Source: Gigantopelta aegis
Lineage: Eukaryota > Mollusca > Gastropoda > Neomphalida > Peltospiridae
Reading direction: 5' to 3'
Assembly: GCF_016097555.1 (NCBI RefSeq)
Contig: NC_054706.1
Span: forward strand, 50,299,513 to 50,363,512
DNA length: 64,000 nucleotides
In this document: piece after piece, positions 44,801 through 54,954 of the stretch
Numbering within the stretch: the stretch's first letter is position 1
How the letters are laid out: the number at the start of each line of letters is the position of its first letter
Made by a program: the position numbers and the translations under genes
Notes under the pieces: generated by a model
What the model was told of the DNA's origin: nothing
The model's database searches: none
The model's input: only the letters and a program-made list of their open reading frames with translations

Positions 44801-46585
44801 ATCTTCGAGGAGCGACTCCGACAAATGGGATCATGGCTGGGTGTGAACGGGGATGCTATTTACGCCACCAAGCCATGGACATATCAAAACGACTCCATGA
44901 CACCCAGGGTTTGGTAAGTACAGACTTGCTAAATAGCCTGAGTACATTTTTATGCAATTATCTCCCTTTAAATTTTAGTTCAATCTACTTTTTATTGTAT
45001 TACACTGACATGTAGATGAGAGATGGGGGAAACAATATGAGACAACAGAAGGATGATTGGATGAGAGGCAGATATCGGCACATACAGTAAGTTGTAACAG
45101 TTCAGAAATCATATGAGATGAGAGGTCGGGAAGGTCAAGTACTGTTTTCCCCCTCCCCCCAAGTGCTGGAACAAATGTTTGCATTCAGGCAAAAACGATG
45201 AAGACGTTTGGGCAAAGTGACCTGTCCTGAAACCTTTTCACCAAGTATTTCTAAAATTCTATTCACATTATTAGTCCTAATCTATACATAGATGTGTAGT
45301 TATTCATTTGGAACCTTATATGCATGCAGATGTTTGGTAATAGAGCAAAATGTGTGAATTAATTTTGGAAGGTATACACCGATAATCATTACGAACATGA
45401 GTCATACTTTCATTCCATTTCAACTTATTTTCGTGATTTTATCCAATATAGGTTCAAGCACGCTGTCCTGGGCACACATCAGCTATCTGGGCTGTGGGTT
45501 AGTTGTTAATTGTCAGTAGTTAGTGAGAGAGGAGAGGGTGTAGTGGCCTTACACCTACCCATTGAGTAGTTAAAACTCGCTCTGGGTGGGAGCCGGTACA
45601 GGGCTGTGAACCATGTACCTACCAGCCTTATGTCTGATGGCTTAACCACAACACTACCGATGCCGGTAGAATTGTACTGATCATACTGAGGGCCACATAA
45701 CTGGAGCAGTCAACCAGTTGGTCTAAGAACATCCTGGGTGGGCCTGCCCCTAATAACAACAGGGATTTATCCAGGCGTTTCTGTGAGTCTGAACATAGGT
45801 CCCAGACTCCCTTCCCAAAAGAAAGAGGCACTAAAAATTCCCAATATATATAATTATGTCTGTTCTAATAAACATTGGGGTACTGCATCAATGAGTGACC
45901 TAAAAATGTATCCCAATTAGTATGATTGACTCACACTAATTTTCCCAGTCCCATAAGACATGGGACCCTGGCAAAACACCCTGGATAAATCCCTGAACAG
46001 CTAACTTTGTAAAATAATACTTTGCAAAAATACCATCTTGACCATTTCAGGGAACTTTATTATTTATTATTATTGTATTATTATTATTATTATTATTATA
46101 ATTATAATTATAAATTCTTCCAATGAGTCCTCCTTTCTGTTCTGGTCATGTGACTGTACTTCCTTCTTTTTCTCTTTCACCGATTTGTTTTGGAGGTCTT
46201 TTTTCTGTGCTCCAGTTTTTTCTTTGTTTACTTCATATAAATACTGTTAATGGCGTTTACTGTTACGTTTGACACTAATCATTACATTATTAGTACCGTA
46301 TTTTAATACATTAACATTCTTTATTACAGGTACACCAGCAAAACTGGGGCATCTGGAGTTGAAGTTTACGCCATCACTACAAAATGGCCGGAATCGGTCC
46401 TCATATTGGGGGATCCACAGGTTGCCATGGATACAACAGTCAGTCTCCTTGGATACCCAGGAAGTCTGAAATACAAGCCGGGAGCAACTGGTGGAATTGA
46501 GATTTACGTACCACAGTTAACTATTGCAAACATTCCTTGTGATTGGGCATGGACCTTTAAGATGGTCGGCCTGAAAAATGCTTAA
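29828..46585 (+). CDS. Alpha-L-fucosidase (GH29), copy B, eight exons
   Basis: Paralogue of copy A in divergent orientation. Exons are 29828-30180, 35040-35146, 35758-35888, 37387-37520, 40724-40821, 42244-42376, 44743-44913 and 46330-46585. They sum to 1383 nt (460 residues) and keep the same phases as copy A. I chose the ATG at 29828; the open frame extends to 29795, but that codon is GTG. A signal peptide (about residues 9-23) is followed by the GH29 barrel with TEWFW, intact KHHEGF (His126-His127), WSDGDW (nucleophile Asp219) and NDRWG, then the beta domain ending in VGLKNA. The usual HWG reads TWG (Thr52), so the fucose-binding histidine of that motif is missing. Introns 1, 3 and 4 contain large tandem arrays. 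The family call is very secure; activity is uncertain. Confidence 0.95.
30217..30363. mobile_element. Small palindromic element in fucosidase B intron 1
   Basis: Outer words GGGCTGTTCA and TGAACAAGCCC are inverted. The centre forms a strong hairpin built on AATCTAATTAAAATTAGCT and its complement. Confidence 0.5.
30583..30900 (-). mobile_element. SINE, family A
   Basis: Minus orientation: tail GTTTAACGACACCACTAAAG first, then CACCACCCCAAAGACAGGAT and a tRNA-like head with GGGGTCGATCCC near 30836. Confidence 0.85.
30985..31165 (-). mobile_element. SINE, family A, head missing
   Basis: TTGTTTAACAATACCACTAG to CCATTAGTAGCAAGGGATCT, followed by a C-rich run instead of the head. Confidence 0.75.
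31195..31392. mobile_element. MITE copy fused to the 32-bp minisatellite
   Basis: Shares TTCCCA-TATATAT, TGTTCTAATAAA, CTAATTTTCCCA and ATGGGACCC with the element at 45760-45995. It ends in CCTGGATAAAACCAGG, where the other ends in CCTGGATAAATCCCTG. Confidence 0.7.
31385..34965. repeat. 32-bp minisatellite array, about 110 units
   Basis: Unit is CCTTACGCCCTACACCACTT then CATAAATCTCAT. Higher-order structure comes from recurring variant units containing TCCTGGATAAAACCAGGTCT and TACGCCACCAAACCACTTC. Occupies most of fucosidase B intron 1, ending about 70 bp before exon 2. Confidence 0.98.
35365..35530 (-). mobile_element. SINE, family A/E type, truncated
   Basis: AGAGCACATTGATTAATTAA and GCATGTCAAACATTTGG at the tail side. 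The rest is lost in C-rich and T-rich runs. In intron 2 of fucosidase B. Confidence 0.7.
36490..37365. repeat. 15-bp tandem repeat array
   Basis: Unit is close to GGTAATCAATATCAT, with ATTTCTAAGTAGTC variants and 9-bp deletions. Fills the end of fucosidase B intron 3 and stops about 20 bp before exon 4. Confidence 0.95.
37563..37825 (-). repeat. Dispersed repeat B
   Basis: Reverse copy of the 10912-11210 repeat: AATTGCGCACCC, CACCCGCCTGCTACCGATTT, CAACAGCTTGTTCTGAATGT and a closing TGTCATGTCAT on its own strand. Confidence 0.8.
38385..38657 (-). mobile_element. SINE, family A
   Basis: Minus orientation with GATTAGCAGCAAGGGATCTT, ATAGCCCAATGGGCCCACTG and tRNA-like GGGATCGATCCC. Preceded at 38195-38290 by a plus-strand SINE fragment. 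Confidence 0.85.
38840..39160 (-). mobile_element. SINE, family E head
   Basis: Minus orientation. Head contains TTCGATCTTACGACGCAAGC. Flanked by AGTCTCAGGAGAA at about 38826-38838 and again at about 39161-39173. Confidence 0.85.
39274..39606 (+). mobile_element. SINE, family A
   Basis: Complete copy with a target duplication TTCAAAGCAT at 39264-39273 and 39607-39616. A G-run lies near the head. Confidence 0.9.
39645..40205 (+). repeat. 96-bp minisatellite made of SINE sequence, 6 units
   Basis: Unit joins GAGTTTTGGAGATTATGCAT to the SINE words GGTGGGCCCATTGGGCTACT and GGTATATCAAAGGCCAT. 96 is a multiple of three, so two overlapping frames stay open for over 200 codons. The last unit leads into the rest of a SINE (to about 40375). 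Confidence 0.95.
40385..40590 (+). mobile_element. SINE, family A/E type, head missing
   Basis: GCACCACGACTGG to the tail TGTGCTCTAGTGCTGTCGTT, with ATTAGCCGATAATTAATGAA between. Confidence 0.8.
40953..41268 (+). mobile_element. SINE, family A
   Basis: Head AGGACGCATCCCAGTGGTAA, B-box-like GTGGGATCAATCTCC, tail AATAGCCGATGATTAATTAA ending in AAACAAAACAAAC. In intron 5 of fucosidase B. Confidence 0.88.
41356..41602 (-). mobile_element. SINE, family C
   Basis: Contains AGTTCAAGCATG, CCTGGGCACACACTTCAGCA and a worn head at the right with CCACGAAGGCCAG. Confidence 0.75.
41620..41878 (+). mobile_element. SINE, family E
   Basis: Head with ATAAGATCGAATCACCTCAG, then the shared body and tail ending TGTTGTTAAACTAAACAAAC. 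Confidence 0.82.
42758..43067. repeat. Tandem duplication, 2 units of 155 bp
   Basis: Both units run from GGCAATGAGTGTATCTACCC to GGGTCTAGCTCAGTCAGCTA. The second continues into a full family E SINE head, GTAGGGCGCTTCCCTGAGG. Intron 6 of fucosidase B. Confidence 0.9.
43040..43470 (+). mobile_element. SINE, family E, composite
   Basis: tRNA-like head GGGTCTAGCTCAGTCAGCTA with a B-box-like GGATCGAATCACC, interrupted by about 100 bp repeating the sequence seen near 42670-42745, then the usual SINE body and tail. Confidence 0.7.
43610..43797 (+). mobile_element. SINE fragment, headless
   Basis: CCATGACTGGTATATCAGTG to CTCATTAAACAAATATTCCT, a diverged family A/E body. Confidence 0.6.
43937..44268 (-). 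mobile_element. SINE, family E
   Basis: Tail TTGTTTTGTTTAACAACACT first; head with GGTTCGATCCTGCGACACAA near 44200. Confidence 0.85.
44355..44705 (+). mobile_element. SINE, family E, split by a palindromic element
   Basis: Starts GGATCGAACCACCTCAGTGG and ends GTGTCGTTAAACGAAAAACA. The body is interrupted at about 44505-44630 by an element with inverted GGGGCYTTNTTCAC ends. Confidence 0.82.
44505..44630. mobile_element. Palindromic element e, about 125 bp
   Basis: Left TCTGGGGCTTTCTTCACTAA, right (other strand) TATGGGGCCTTATTCACAAA. Same end style as elements a-d with another core, inserted into a SINE. Confidence 0.6.
45413..45668 (-). mobile_element. SINE, family C
   Basis: GGTTCAAGCACGCTGTCCTG to a head at the right end reading CTACCGATGCCGGTAG. 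In intron 7 of fucosidase B. Confidence 0.8.
45760..45995. mobile_element. 236-bp MITE
   Basis: Inverted ends CAGGGATTTATCCAGG on both strands. Homologous to 31195-31392. hAT-like ends, but no convincing target duplication. Confidence 0.7.
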
Positions 46586-46753
46586 TTTATTGCTCAAGAA
46601 TTGTTACTGTTTTCATGTTTTAATTTAATTACTTAGTGAGATTTATGTACTAATGTAGTACTGTTATGTTTTACAATTATATCATTCCATTTGTGTCAGT
46701 GGAAAAGTGCATATAAGAATTAAGTTTCTGCTAACAATTATTTCTGTTAATGT

Positions 46754-47120
46754 TTCCGAGGGTGGGATTTAGCCCAGTGATAAAGTGCTCACTTGATGTG
46801 CCGTCGGTGTGGGATCGATCCCCATTCCTTGTAGTTGTGCACCATGACTGGATATCAAAGACAATGGTTTCTCCTCTGTAGCCAGTGCATAAAAGACTTG
46901 CTGTATATCAATGAGCAGGTTTGGTATACTGTGCTATCCTGTAAATGTGGGATAGTGATGATATAAAAAGATCCCTTGCTGCTAAACAAAGCAATGTAAG
47001 CATGACACTGCATTTGTTCTCAATAATACTGTGTATCAAAATTAATACTAAATGTTTGACATCTAATAGCTGATGATTAATAAATCAATGTGCTCCAATG
47101 GTGTTGTTAAACAAAGCAAT
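46754..47120 (+). mobile_element. SINE, family A, with internal duplication
   Basis: Head GGGATTTAGCCCAGTGATAA, B box GTGGGATCGATCCCC. The middle is repeated (two AAAGA-CTTGCT regions), and the tail is GTTGTTAAACAAAGC. Confidence 0.75.
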
Positions 47121-47240
47121 CTTAATCATGACACTGCATCATTGTTGCATTCAATATTTTCCTGCTTGTCCTAATATTAATAATCATAAAATTTAATTTG
47201 GCTTAGTAAATTCAGCCCCACATATCTTCTCTAAGTTATA

Positions 47241-47547
47241 AGGGTCGAGACGTAGCCCAGTGGTAAGGTGCTCGCTCGATGCGCGGTCTGTGTTGGATCG
47301 ATCCCCCTTGGTGGCCCCATTGGGCTATTTCTCATTCCAGCCACTGCACCATGTCTGGTATATCAAAGGCCGTAGTATGCACTACCCTGTCTGTGGGATG
47401 GTGCGTATAAAAGATCCCTTGCTGCTAATCAAAAAGAGTAGCCTATGAAGTGGCAACAGTGGGTTTCCTCTCTCAATATCTGTGTGGTCCTTAACCAGAA
47501 ATAAAATGTGTTGAGTGTGTCGTTAAATAAAACATTCCTTTCTTTTT
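47241..47547 (+). mobile_element. SINE, family A
   Basis: Complete copy with a 14-bp target duplication TTCTCTAAGTKATA at 47227-47240 and 47548-47561 (one mismatch). Head GACGTAGCCCAGTGGTAAGG, B box TTGGATCGATCCC. Confidence 0.92.
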
Positions 47548-48369
47548 TTCTCTAAGTGATAACTAATCATAGCCAATCAGATGGACAAATCATAGATCTA
47601 CGCATTTCGAGGGTAGCATTGGTATACGACAAGGTATAATATGTATTTTGCGAGAATTTTTTTTATTTAGTCATAGTTAACTGTTCTTATTTTTTATTGT
47701 TAATTATGGTTAACCAGATTTAGGGTTACATGAGTCCCACGCTGCTGTTTATTTCTTATTTTTTATTGTTAATTATGGTTAACCAGATTTAGGGTGACAT
47801 GAATATATATGTAAGGTGTAGGGTACATAAATCCATGTCTATATAGTCATTTGGGAGAAATGTTTGTCTCATTTTGGAATAGACAGCACGAGGCAGACGA
47901 GGCGCTTGCCTCATCTGGAATTTTTACCCGAATCCCACGCCGCAGTGCTCAGGGCCTGCAGCCCTCCCCCTCAGCATCTGGGTTTGCTTTGGCTATTGCC
48001 CCAGATAGTCTTTTATTTTTATTGTGTTTTAGTTAAACACATTTAGAATCATACTGGCATGTGTTAAAAGGTATAAATACATATATGAATAGGTGTTATT
48101 TGGGAGAAATTTGCTGCACTGGGTAGGAAATGGTGGGGGGGGGGGGGCATGTGGAAGCAAAATCATTTCTCGTTCCAGCCAGTGCACCACAACTGGTTAC
48201 AGTGGTATATCAAATAAACTGCTCCCAGGTACCCTGTAATCAATTCAAAAACAGATGGGTAGTGGAGAAGCTTGCAAGGCTATTCACTTATATTCCAATA
48301 CACACTAATACAATTTATGAATTGAAATTCTCCAATCACAAGTAATTGTGTCTGTAATGGCTGTTATTT

Positions 48370-48665
48370 TAGAGGGCGGAACATAGCCCAGTGGTAAAGT
48401 GCACCCCTGATGTGCGGTCAGTCTAGGATCGATTCCCGTCGGTGGGCCCATTGGACTATTTCTTGTTCCAGCCAGTGCACCGTGTATATCATAGGCCATG
48501 GTATGTGCTATCCTGTCTGGGATGGTGTATATAAAAGATCCCTTGCCACTAATGGAAAAATGTAGCGAGTTTGCTCTCTATGACTCAACTTCACCATATC
48601 TTTGACATCCAATAGCCGATGATTAATAAATCAGTGCTCTAGTGGTGTCGTTAAACAAAACAAAC
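48370..48665 (+). mobile_element. SINE, family A
   Basis: Head AGGGCGGAACATAGCCCAGT, B box TAGGATCGATTCCC, tail GTGGTGTCGTTAAACAAAAC. A short SINE scrap also lies at 48165-48230. Confidence 0.88.
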
Positions 48666-48949
48666 TTACTGTTTTATTTTTTATTACCTTGCTTAATTAG
48701 TTACATAATTTTTTATTGTATAAATTTATTTGTGTAAACCCACATTTTATATTAAATGAATAAAGCAAACATATATATGTGATTATGATTTATGTAAATC
48801 GTAATAGTTCTCACATAGATGTTATCAGTAATAGTCAGGTCTCACGGGACCAGGTAACAAATTATGCTTTTAATCAACCCGACTTGGCCCCCTTCTGAAC
48901 CATTATCAGAATCAATCAGGTTTTTTCTTGTCCCAACCAGTACCCCACG

Positions 48950-49075
48950 AGTGTTTATGTGTGTGTGCATTTGTGTTTGCGCACGTGCGCGTATGTATTT
49001 GTGTGTGTGTCTGTGTAAGACTGTGTATTCGTGCATGTCTGTCTGTGGGTATGTGTGTGTGCGTATTTGTGTGTC
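48950..49075. repeat. TG-rich low-complexity tract
   Basis: GTGTGT and TGCGTATTTGTG words leading into repeat B. Confidence 0.85.
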
Positions 49076-49208
49076 ATGTCATATGTCATAGGGTTTTACG
49101 TGCACATTCAGAACAAGCTGTTGTAGCGCACGCACGCCCATGACGGGAAAGGTTGGGGGAGGGGAGAGACCGCCTGCACTGTCAGGTGCAAGGGAGCACC
49201 AGCACCGG
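49072..49208 (+). repeat. Dispersed repeat B, partial
   Basis: TGTCATATGTCATAGGGTTT to AAGGGAGCACCAGCACC, matching the first half of 10912-11210. Followed by a reversed SINE scrap (49218-49340). Confidence 0.75.
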
Positions 49209-49779
49209 TCAATGTGTGTGTGTGTAGCAGGGGATCTTTTATATGCACCACACCAAAGACAGGATAACGGATACCACAATTGTTTTATACACCAGTCGTG
49301 GTGCATTCGTTGGAGCCAAAAATAGCCCAGTGGGCTGGACAAGACTTGCCATTCATCGACTCCTGAAGACGTTGCTCACAATGGACTACCAGGAAGCCAT
49401 ACCCTAGATTACCGTGTAGGACGGACATCGGATATTGGTATTGTCACTATAACCTTGATACATATCTCGGCATCACAATTCAGCTATGGGGTTAAAACTG
49501 TTTTAACAAATGACCGATAATAAAGCAATGATAGACCTATAATTAAGACGGCAAATAAATATGCCAAAACCTAATTGGAAGTAATTAATTTAAACGTTGT
49601 TCAAAGTTTAAAAAAAATAACAATAGCAATTCGCTTAACTTTATTTTCATTTACTCGTAACTTTTTAATAAATTTATAATTCTGAAAACTGGAACACTTC
49701 GTCTTTGTCATCTGTGGATATTATTTGTATTCTCTGGACTTTGTTGATATCCTTGGGACGCGGTCACAACAAACATGGT

Positions 49780-51880
49780 GTCAGAAGTGGGATGTTTATT
49801 TATTAAACATCCTTGATCAGGATCCACATACTGAGGAGGAATCATAACACTTTCCATGAAAACATTATTTATTCACGGAGTTATGGATAATGAAGCTGTC
49901 TGTTCACCGGATCCTGAAGTTACTCTTAATTTGCCAAATATCTCGGAAGGAGCTGGACATGGGAATATCTTGTTTAACGAGAACAGCCTAGAGGATGCTG
50001 TATTTTCAAATCGAAGGAATGGAGTGGAATATCAAACTAAAAAATAGCATTCACATATGTCTTCCAGTGAGGAAAATCCAGTGAGGTATTCGGTACCTAC
50101 CATGCAAGTAGGAGGCATGACATATTGTTGGAGGAATGTAATGGGTCATTCTTCTCCAAATGTTTATTTAGAAAATTACTTGTCTCAGGATAGATGAAAT
50201 ATGGTTAATCAACCAGTGTTGGAATTTCACACGTGGAATAATAATTCAAGGGAGACAACTCACAAAAACTGTTCAGGATATGTGAACCCGATGACTATAC
50301 GGCCTAACTGTTATGATGGTATAGCAGACTGGGAAGAATATCTCTCACATTTCTGCAACTGTGCTGATCTTGGGGACTGGACAGAACAGCAGTAGTTGTT
50401 AATTTTAGCTGCCAGCCTTAAAGGTACTGTAAGAACATTTTATATGGGTCTTACCTTATTGGAAAGGAATTCGCTTGATCACCTAATCAAAAGAATGAAT
50501 CAAAGATTTGGAAGTGAGAGACAGCAGTCACTCTGGTTGAGTCACCTTGAAACGAGGAGCAGACTCCCGGATGAGTCGATTGCTGGTTTTGCTGATGATA
50601 TACGTCAAATAACTAAAAGAGCACATATGGGTGCCTGGATAGTAAAGCTCAAGAGGTGATTGCTTTAAATCAATTTTATAAAGCAGTATGCCCAGAAGTA
50701 AAATTTAACTGTATTGACAGGGATTGTCAGACATTGGATGATGCAGTGGAAGTATGTGAGAGATATAAAGCTCTTATAGGTGACTATAAGGATGAGAAAA
50801 TAGCCTCAGTTCGAGCTTTAGGAGGAGAAAATGTGAAGTACACAACTCAGTCCATGTGTAATACTGAAAAGAATGGATTTTCAAATCAAATACAGGAGCA
50901 GAATGATTTGTTGAAACAAGTGTTGGGGAGAATCGAAAAACTTGAAACGGGATATAAATCAAACTATCAAAACAACCCTTTGTAAGGAGGTGCTTCATTT
51001 GTAGGTCTCCTAATCATATAAGAAGAGACTGCCCTGTATGGAAAATTCACTTGAAGCGGGAGGATGCACAATATAATCAAAATAGACTCTCGTTGAAACG
51101 TGAGTCTGTCCTCTCAGTAGGCCGGAAGAGGACAGAGACATCGAAGCCTTTACATAGCACAGATGTCAGGGTAACTACAAAAGGAATTGAGTTGTGTGAC
51201 AATGGAATGTACATAAAGGGACAAGTGTATAAAGTCACAACTAATTTCCTTGTAGACAGCGGGTCAAACATTACAATTCTTTCGAAGAGAACATTTAATA
51301 CAATATCTGAAAATGATAAACCAACACTGATACTATGGTCAAAACCTATAAATAGAGTCAGTGGTACAAGACTGGAAACACTAGGCTGTGCGATGAAGAT
51401 ATTTCTTGATGGTCAGAAATATGAGCATCCAGTGGTTATATATGATATCACTATTGATGCTATTCTAGGACAGGATTTCCTGCTGCAGTTTACAAACGCT
51501 TGACACTGAAGCTAAAAGGCCAACATATTCAGTATACAACCGGAGAAGGCGGAATGGTTTGCCGAGTCGAAACAAGGAATACAAACATAATTCCAGGTAA
51601 TACAGGAGCTTGGGTGCCTGTAACCATCCAAAATATTGATAAACTGTTAAAGTCAGGGTTGTTTGAAGCGAAAAATAACCACACAAATGTAGATGCACTG
51701 TCTAGAAATCCGTGCAAAGTTTGTCAGAGGCAAACAGCAGTCCCAGACATGGATTCAGAGAGTGCTGATGATAAGGAGTTGAATGATGAACCACTTGATA
51801 TGGGAAAACCAGCTAACAGACGAGTATCCATTGATGTTGTATGTGCTGTTACATTTTCGGTTTTCTTTACGATATGATCG
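49780..51880 (+). mobile_element. Ty3/Gypsy LTR retrotransposon fossil, broken
   Basis: Old virus-like element kept as a fossil. A tRNA primer-binding-like word TGGTGTCAGAAGTGGG at about 49781 follows what looks like an LTR end. Gag-like sequence (about 50320-50980), an aspartic protease with DSGSN (about 51180-51500) and a short pol-derived piece with NVDALSRNPC follow in that order. Most of the polymerase region and a matching second LTR are not seen. It is clearly broken, with several breaks. Ends are approximate, and the LTR may extend upstream toward about 49600. Confidence 0.78.
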
Positions 51881-51884
51881 GGAA

Positions 51885-52502
51885 AATAATTACAAACGAT
51901 CACACTATAAACCACTTCCCTTGTATAATTTATTTTGAACAAAGCCTGGCATACAATATGCAATTACTGCATTCCTTTGTGAGATCGGAAATATGGCAAT
52001 GCCGCAAATGTTAAAAATTAATAAGCAAACATAACATAATATATCTTTCACTTGAGTAAATATCGGACGATTTTAGCTCACAATGTTCGGTTTTTCCTGT
52101 TAAATCGCCTGGAATAAGCGAAGAAAACACGACTGGTAAAACGTCTAGATACTCTACATTAAACATTTGGCGTAACACACAAAGGTACTATAGTGTCATA
52201 GCGTAGCACAGGCAGATGTCGGTGTCCATAGTTTCTAGTTCGAAAAATAAATTTTAATTAATAAAATGCGCTATTTAAAGTTAAATAATGTTTTGGAAAA
52301 AAATCGGGAATTCCATTTCAGATAGGTATTTCTGCGATTCCGCAATCGCGGAAAATCAGTGCCTATAGTCAGTGGACTGGTTGTACATTGTACCTGAAGC
52401 CACAGTGTGGTATGTTGTCAATTTTCATACGAAATTGTTAAGCTGTTTCCATGTATCAGGACAAAAAGTATACATATTGTACCTTTTGGAATTACAGGTA
52501 AA
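51885..52502. other. Gene-free stretch between two transposon remnants
   Basis: Ordinary AT-rich sequence. I looked for the left end of the CACTA-like element here and found no inverted counterpart of the repeats at 58410-58612. Confidence 0.5.
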
Positions 52503-54585
52503 ATGGCATACTCTGGTTGTTCAAAGAGGACAAAACGTAGACGGATCAGAGAAAGGGTTTTAGACCATCTTAATAGTTTAGAAGAGGAGACTGCATCACA
52601 TGTAGAATTATCTGCACACCATGATGTCCATGTTAATGGTAACAGCGTGGATGCAGATTTCCAATACCCTGTCAGTCCCAAATCCACTCTCGGTGACCTT
52701 GGTGACAATGAAGTACTCGATGGTGATGAAGAAACTGTGCATACTCCTATTTGTGACTCGGCTGACAATGAAGTATTGGAAGCTGGTCTGGATTTATGTG
52801 ATGATGAAACTGATTGTCTTGAATATCTCGAGAATATAGATACTCCTGTTTGTGACTCCGCGGATGAAGATACCACTGATAGTGATACCAGTGATATTGC
52901 TTACAATACTAAGGAGTACTTGGCAGACTGGGCAACAAAATTCAACATTTCTCATGCAGGTTTAGGGGAATTATTGAAAATATTGAACCACTGTAATTTA
53001 GAGTTACCAAAAGACCCTAGATTACTTTTAGCCACACAAAAGCAAGCAGAGATTAGAAATGTTGCTGGGGGTCATTATTACTACTTTGGTGTTGAAAGAT
53101 CTATTGTTTCTAAGTTGGCGACCATTTCATCACATTCACAGTTATTCAATGTAGATAATCTTACCCTTCACGTAAATATAGATGGCTTACCGCTTCACAG
53201 AAGTACAAATGAAAGTCTTTGGCCAATACTTGCAATAGTTAAGGAGTTTCCTGGTTCTGACCCCTGTGTTATTGGAGTTTACTCTGGTAAATCTAAGCCA
53301 GATCCTGTGCATGAGTACTTACATGACTGTGCAGGAGATGGGTTACTCGCAAGACCAAGGGCTGGAATACAATGGGAAGAAGTATCAGATAAAGATAGGT
53401 GCATTTATATGTGATGCTCCTGCACGAGCATTTGTAAAATGTGTTAAAAGACACACTGGGTATAGTGGCTGCGAACGTTGCACTCAAAATGGTATGTGGG
53501 TAGGGAAAATGACGTATCCTGAGTTGAATGCTCCAGAAAGAACAGATACTCACTTTGATGAGATGCGAGATGAAAAGCACCACACTGGGTCTTCTCTTCT
53601 TAATTTAAATGTAGGGCTTGTTAGTCAATTTCCCCTGGATTATATGCACCTTGTCTGTTTAGGTGTAGTCCGTAAGATGATATTACTGTGGATAAAGGGA
53701 CCTCTGAAATCCAGAGTTTCTGCCAACTTACTGGCTATTAGGGGTCATCTGCCATGGGAATTTTCTAGGAAACCTAGGTCTTTGCTTGATGTTAACCATT
53801 GGAAAGCAACAGAATTCCGCCAGTTCTTATTGTACACAGGTCCTGTTGTATTACATAAATGGTTGCCTCAGACATTGTATGAAAACTTCTTGCATCTTTC
53901 TGTTGCCATTAGTTTTCTTGTTTCCCCAAGTTGTGCATACAATACTGTGACTATGTGCAAAAGTTGTTGCTAGTGTTTGTCAAAAACTTTGGTGTATTGT
54001 TTGGTGAAGATATGTTGATTTACAATGTACACAGCTTGATTCACATTGTAAAAGATGTTAAATGATATGGATCTCTGGATAACATATCAGCTTTTCCTTT
54101 TGAGAATTATCTGGGAAAATAGAAAAAAATTATCCGCAGACCACAAAATCCTATTGCACAGATAGTGAGGCGTCTGGGTGAGAGACAGTATATGGCTGAA
54201 ATGAGAGCTTCAACAGACACACCTAAAACTGGATCTGTTGATCAACACAAGAAGCCCCACATGTCTGGTCCTTTGCCTAGGGAGTGTTCAGCATGTTTGC
54301 AATACAAGCAGTACTGTGGATTAGATTCATTCGTGTCATGTTCAGTTGGGGACAACTGTTTTGAAGTAAATTTTAAGATAGTTCTCATTCGAAATCTTTT
54401 GAAATCATCTGAAACTTTTGTTGTTGTTGAAGAATTTAAAAGTTGTGTGCCTTTCTATGATGATCCATTATCATCTGCGAAACTAGGAATTTTCAAGGTT
54501 TCTGTGTTAGCTGGGAAATTAGAAATTTTTCCAGTGTCTCAGCTGTCTAGGAAATTTGTTTTGCTTCCTTACAAAGATGTGTAGG
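52503..54585 (+). pseudogene. CACTA/EnSpm-like (Tnp2-type) transposase, decayed
   Basis: Starts MAYSGCSKRTKRRRIRER, has an acidic linker, then WATKFNISHAGLGELLKIL, GGHYYYFGVER, LHVNIDGLPLHRS and WPILAIVKEF. After a one-base frame change near 53320 it reads GAFICDAPARAFVKCVKRH, GYSGCERCTQNG, FPLDYMHLVCLGVVRKMIL and WKATEFRQFLLYTGPVV. Further frame changes and in-frame stops follow near 53940-54130, and then RRLGERQYM to a final stop at 54585. The IDGLPL, WPIL, LDYMHLVCLGV and TEFRQFLLYTGP order is that of animal CACTA-like transposases. At least four breaks, so not functional. The superfamily name is from memory. Confidence 0.78.
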
Positions 54586-54954
54586 TGGCCTTTCCTCAGT
54601 TACATAGTCAGTAATTCTGTAGTACTGTGTATGTTGTCCACTCCTTCAGTTGGTCTTAAATTTGGTCAGATACAAGCTGTTAGACCTTATCAGTTGCTTA
54701 TTCTGTGTACTGGGGGGGGGGGGGGGGGGGGGTGCAAGTTATATACACAATAGCAAATGACCATACTTGTATACAAGTAGCTAAAAGATTTTGCAAAGTT
54801 TGAATTACAACTTTTGGCTGCAAATATTAAAACATTAGGATTAGTTTTAGGAAGCTATTTTGTCTTTTATACAGCAACAGAGTCTGCTTGTCATGACAAA
54901 CCATTAATATGTGTTGCCCAGACTAACAATTAAGTGTCTTCCTGTTATAGCACA

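Noticed and set aside
52418-52876. Minus-strand Ser-rich open frame
   Set aside because: Shadow of the acidic N-terminal part of the CACTA-like transposase.
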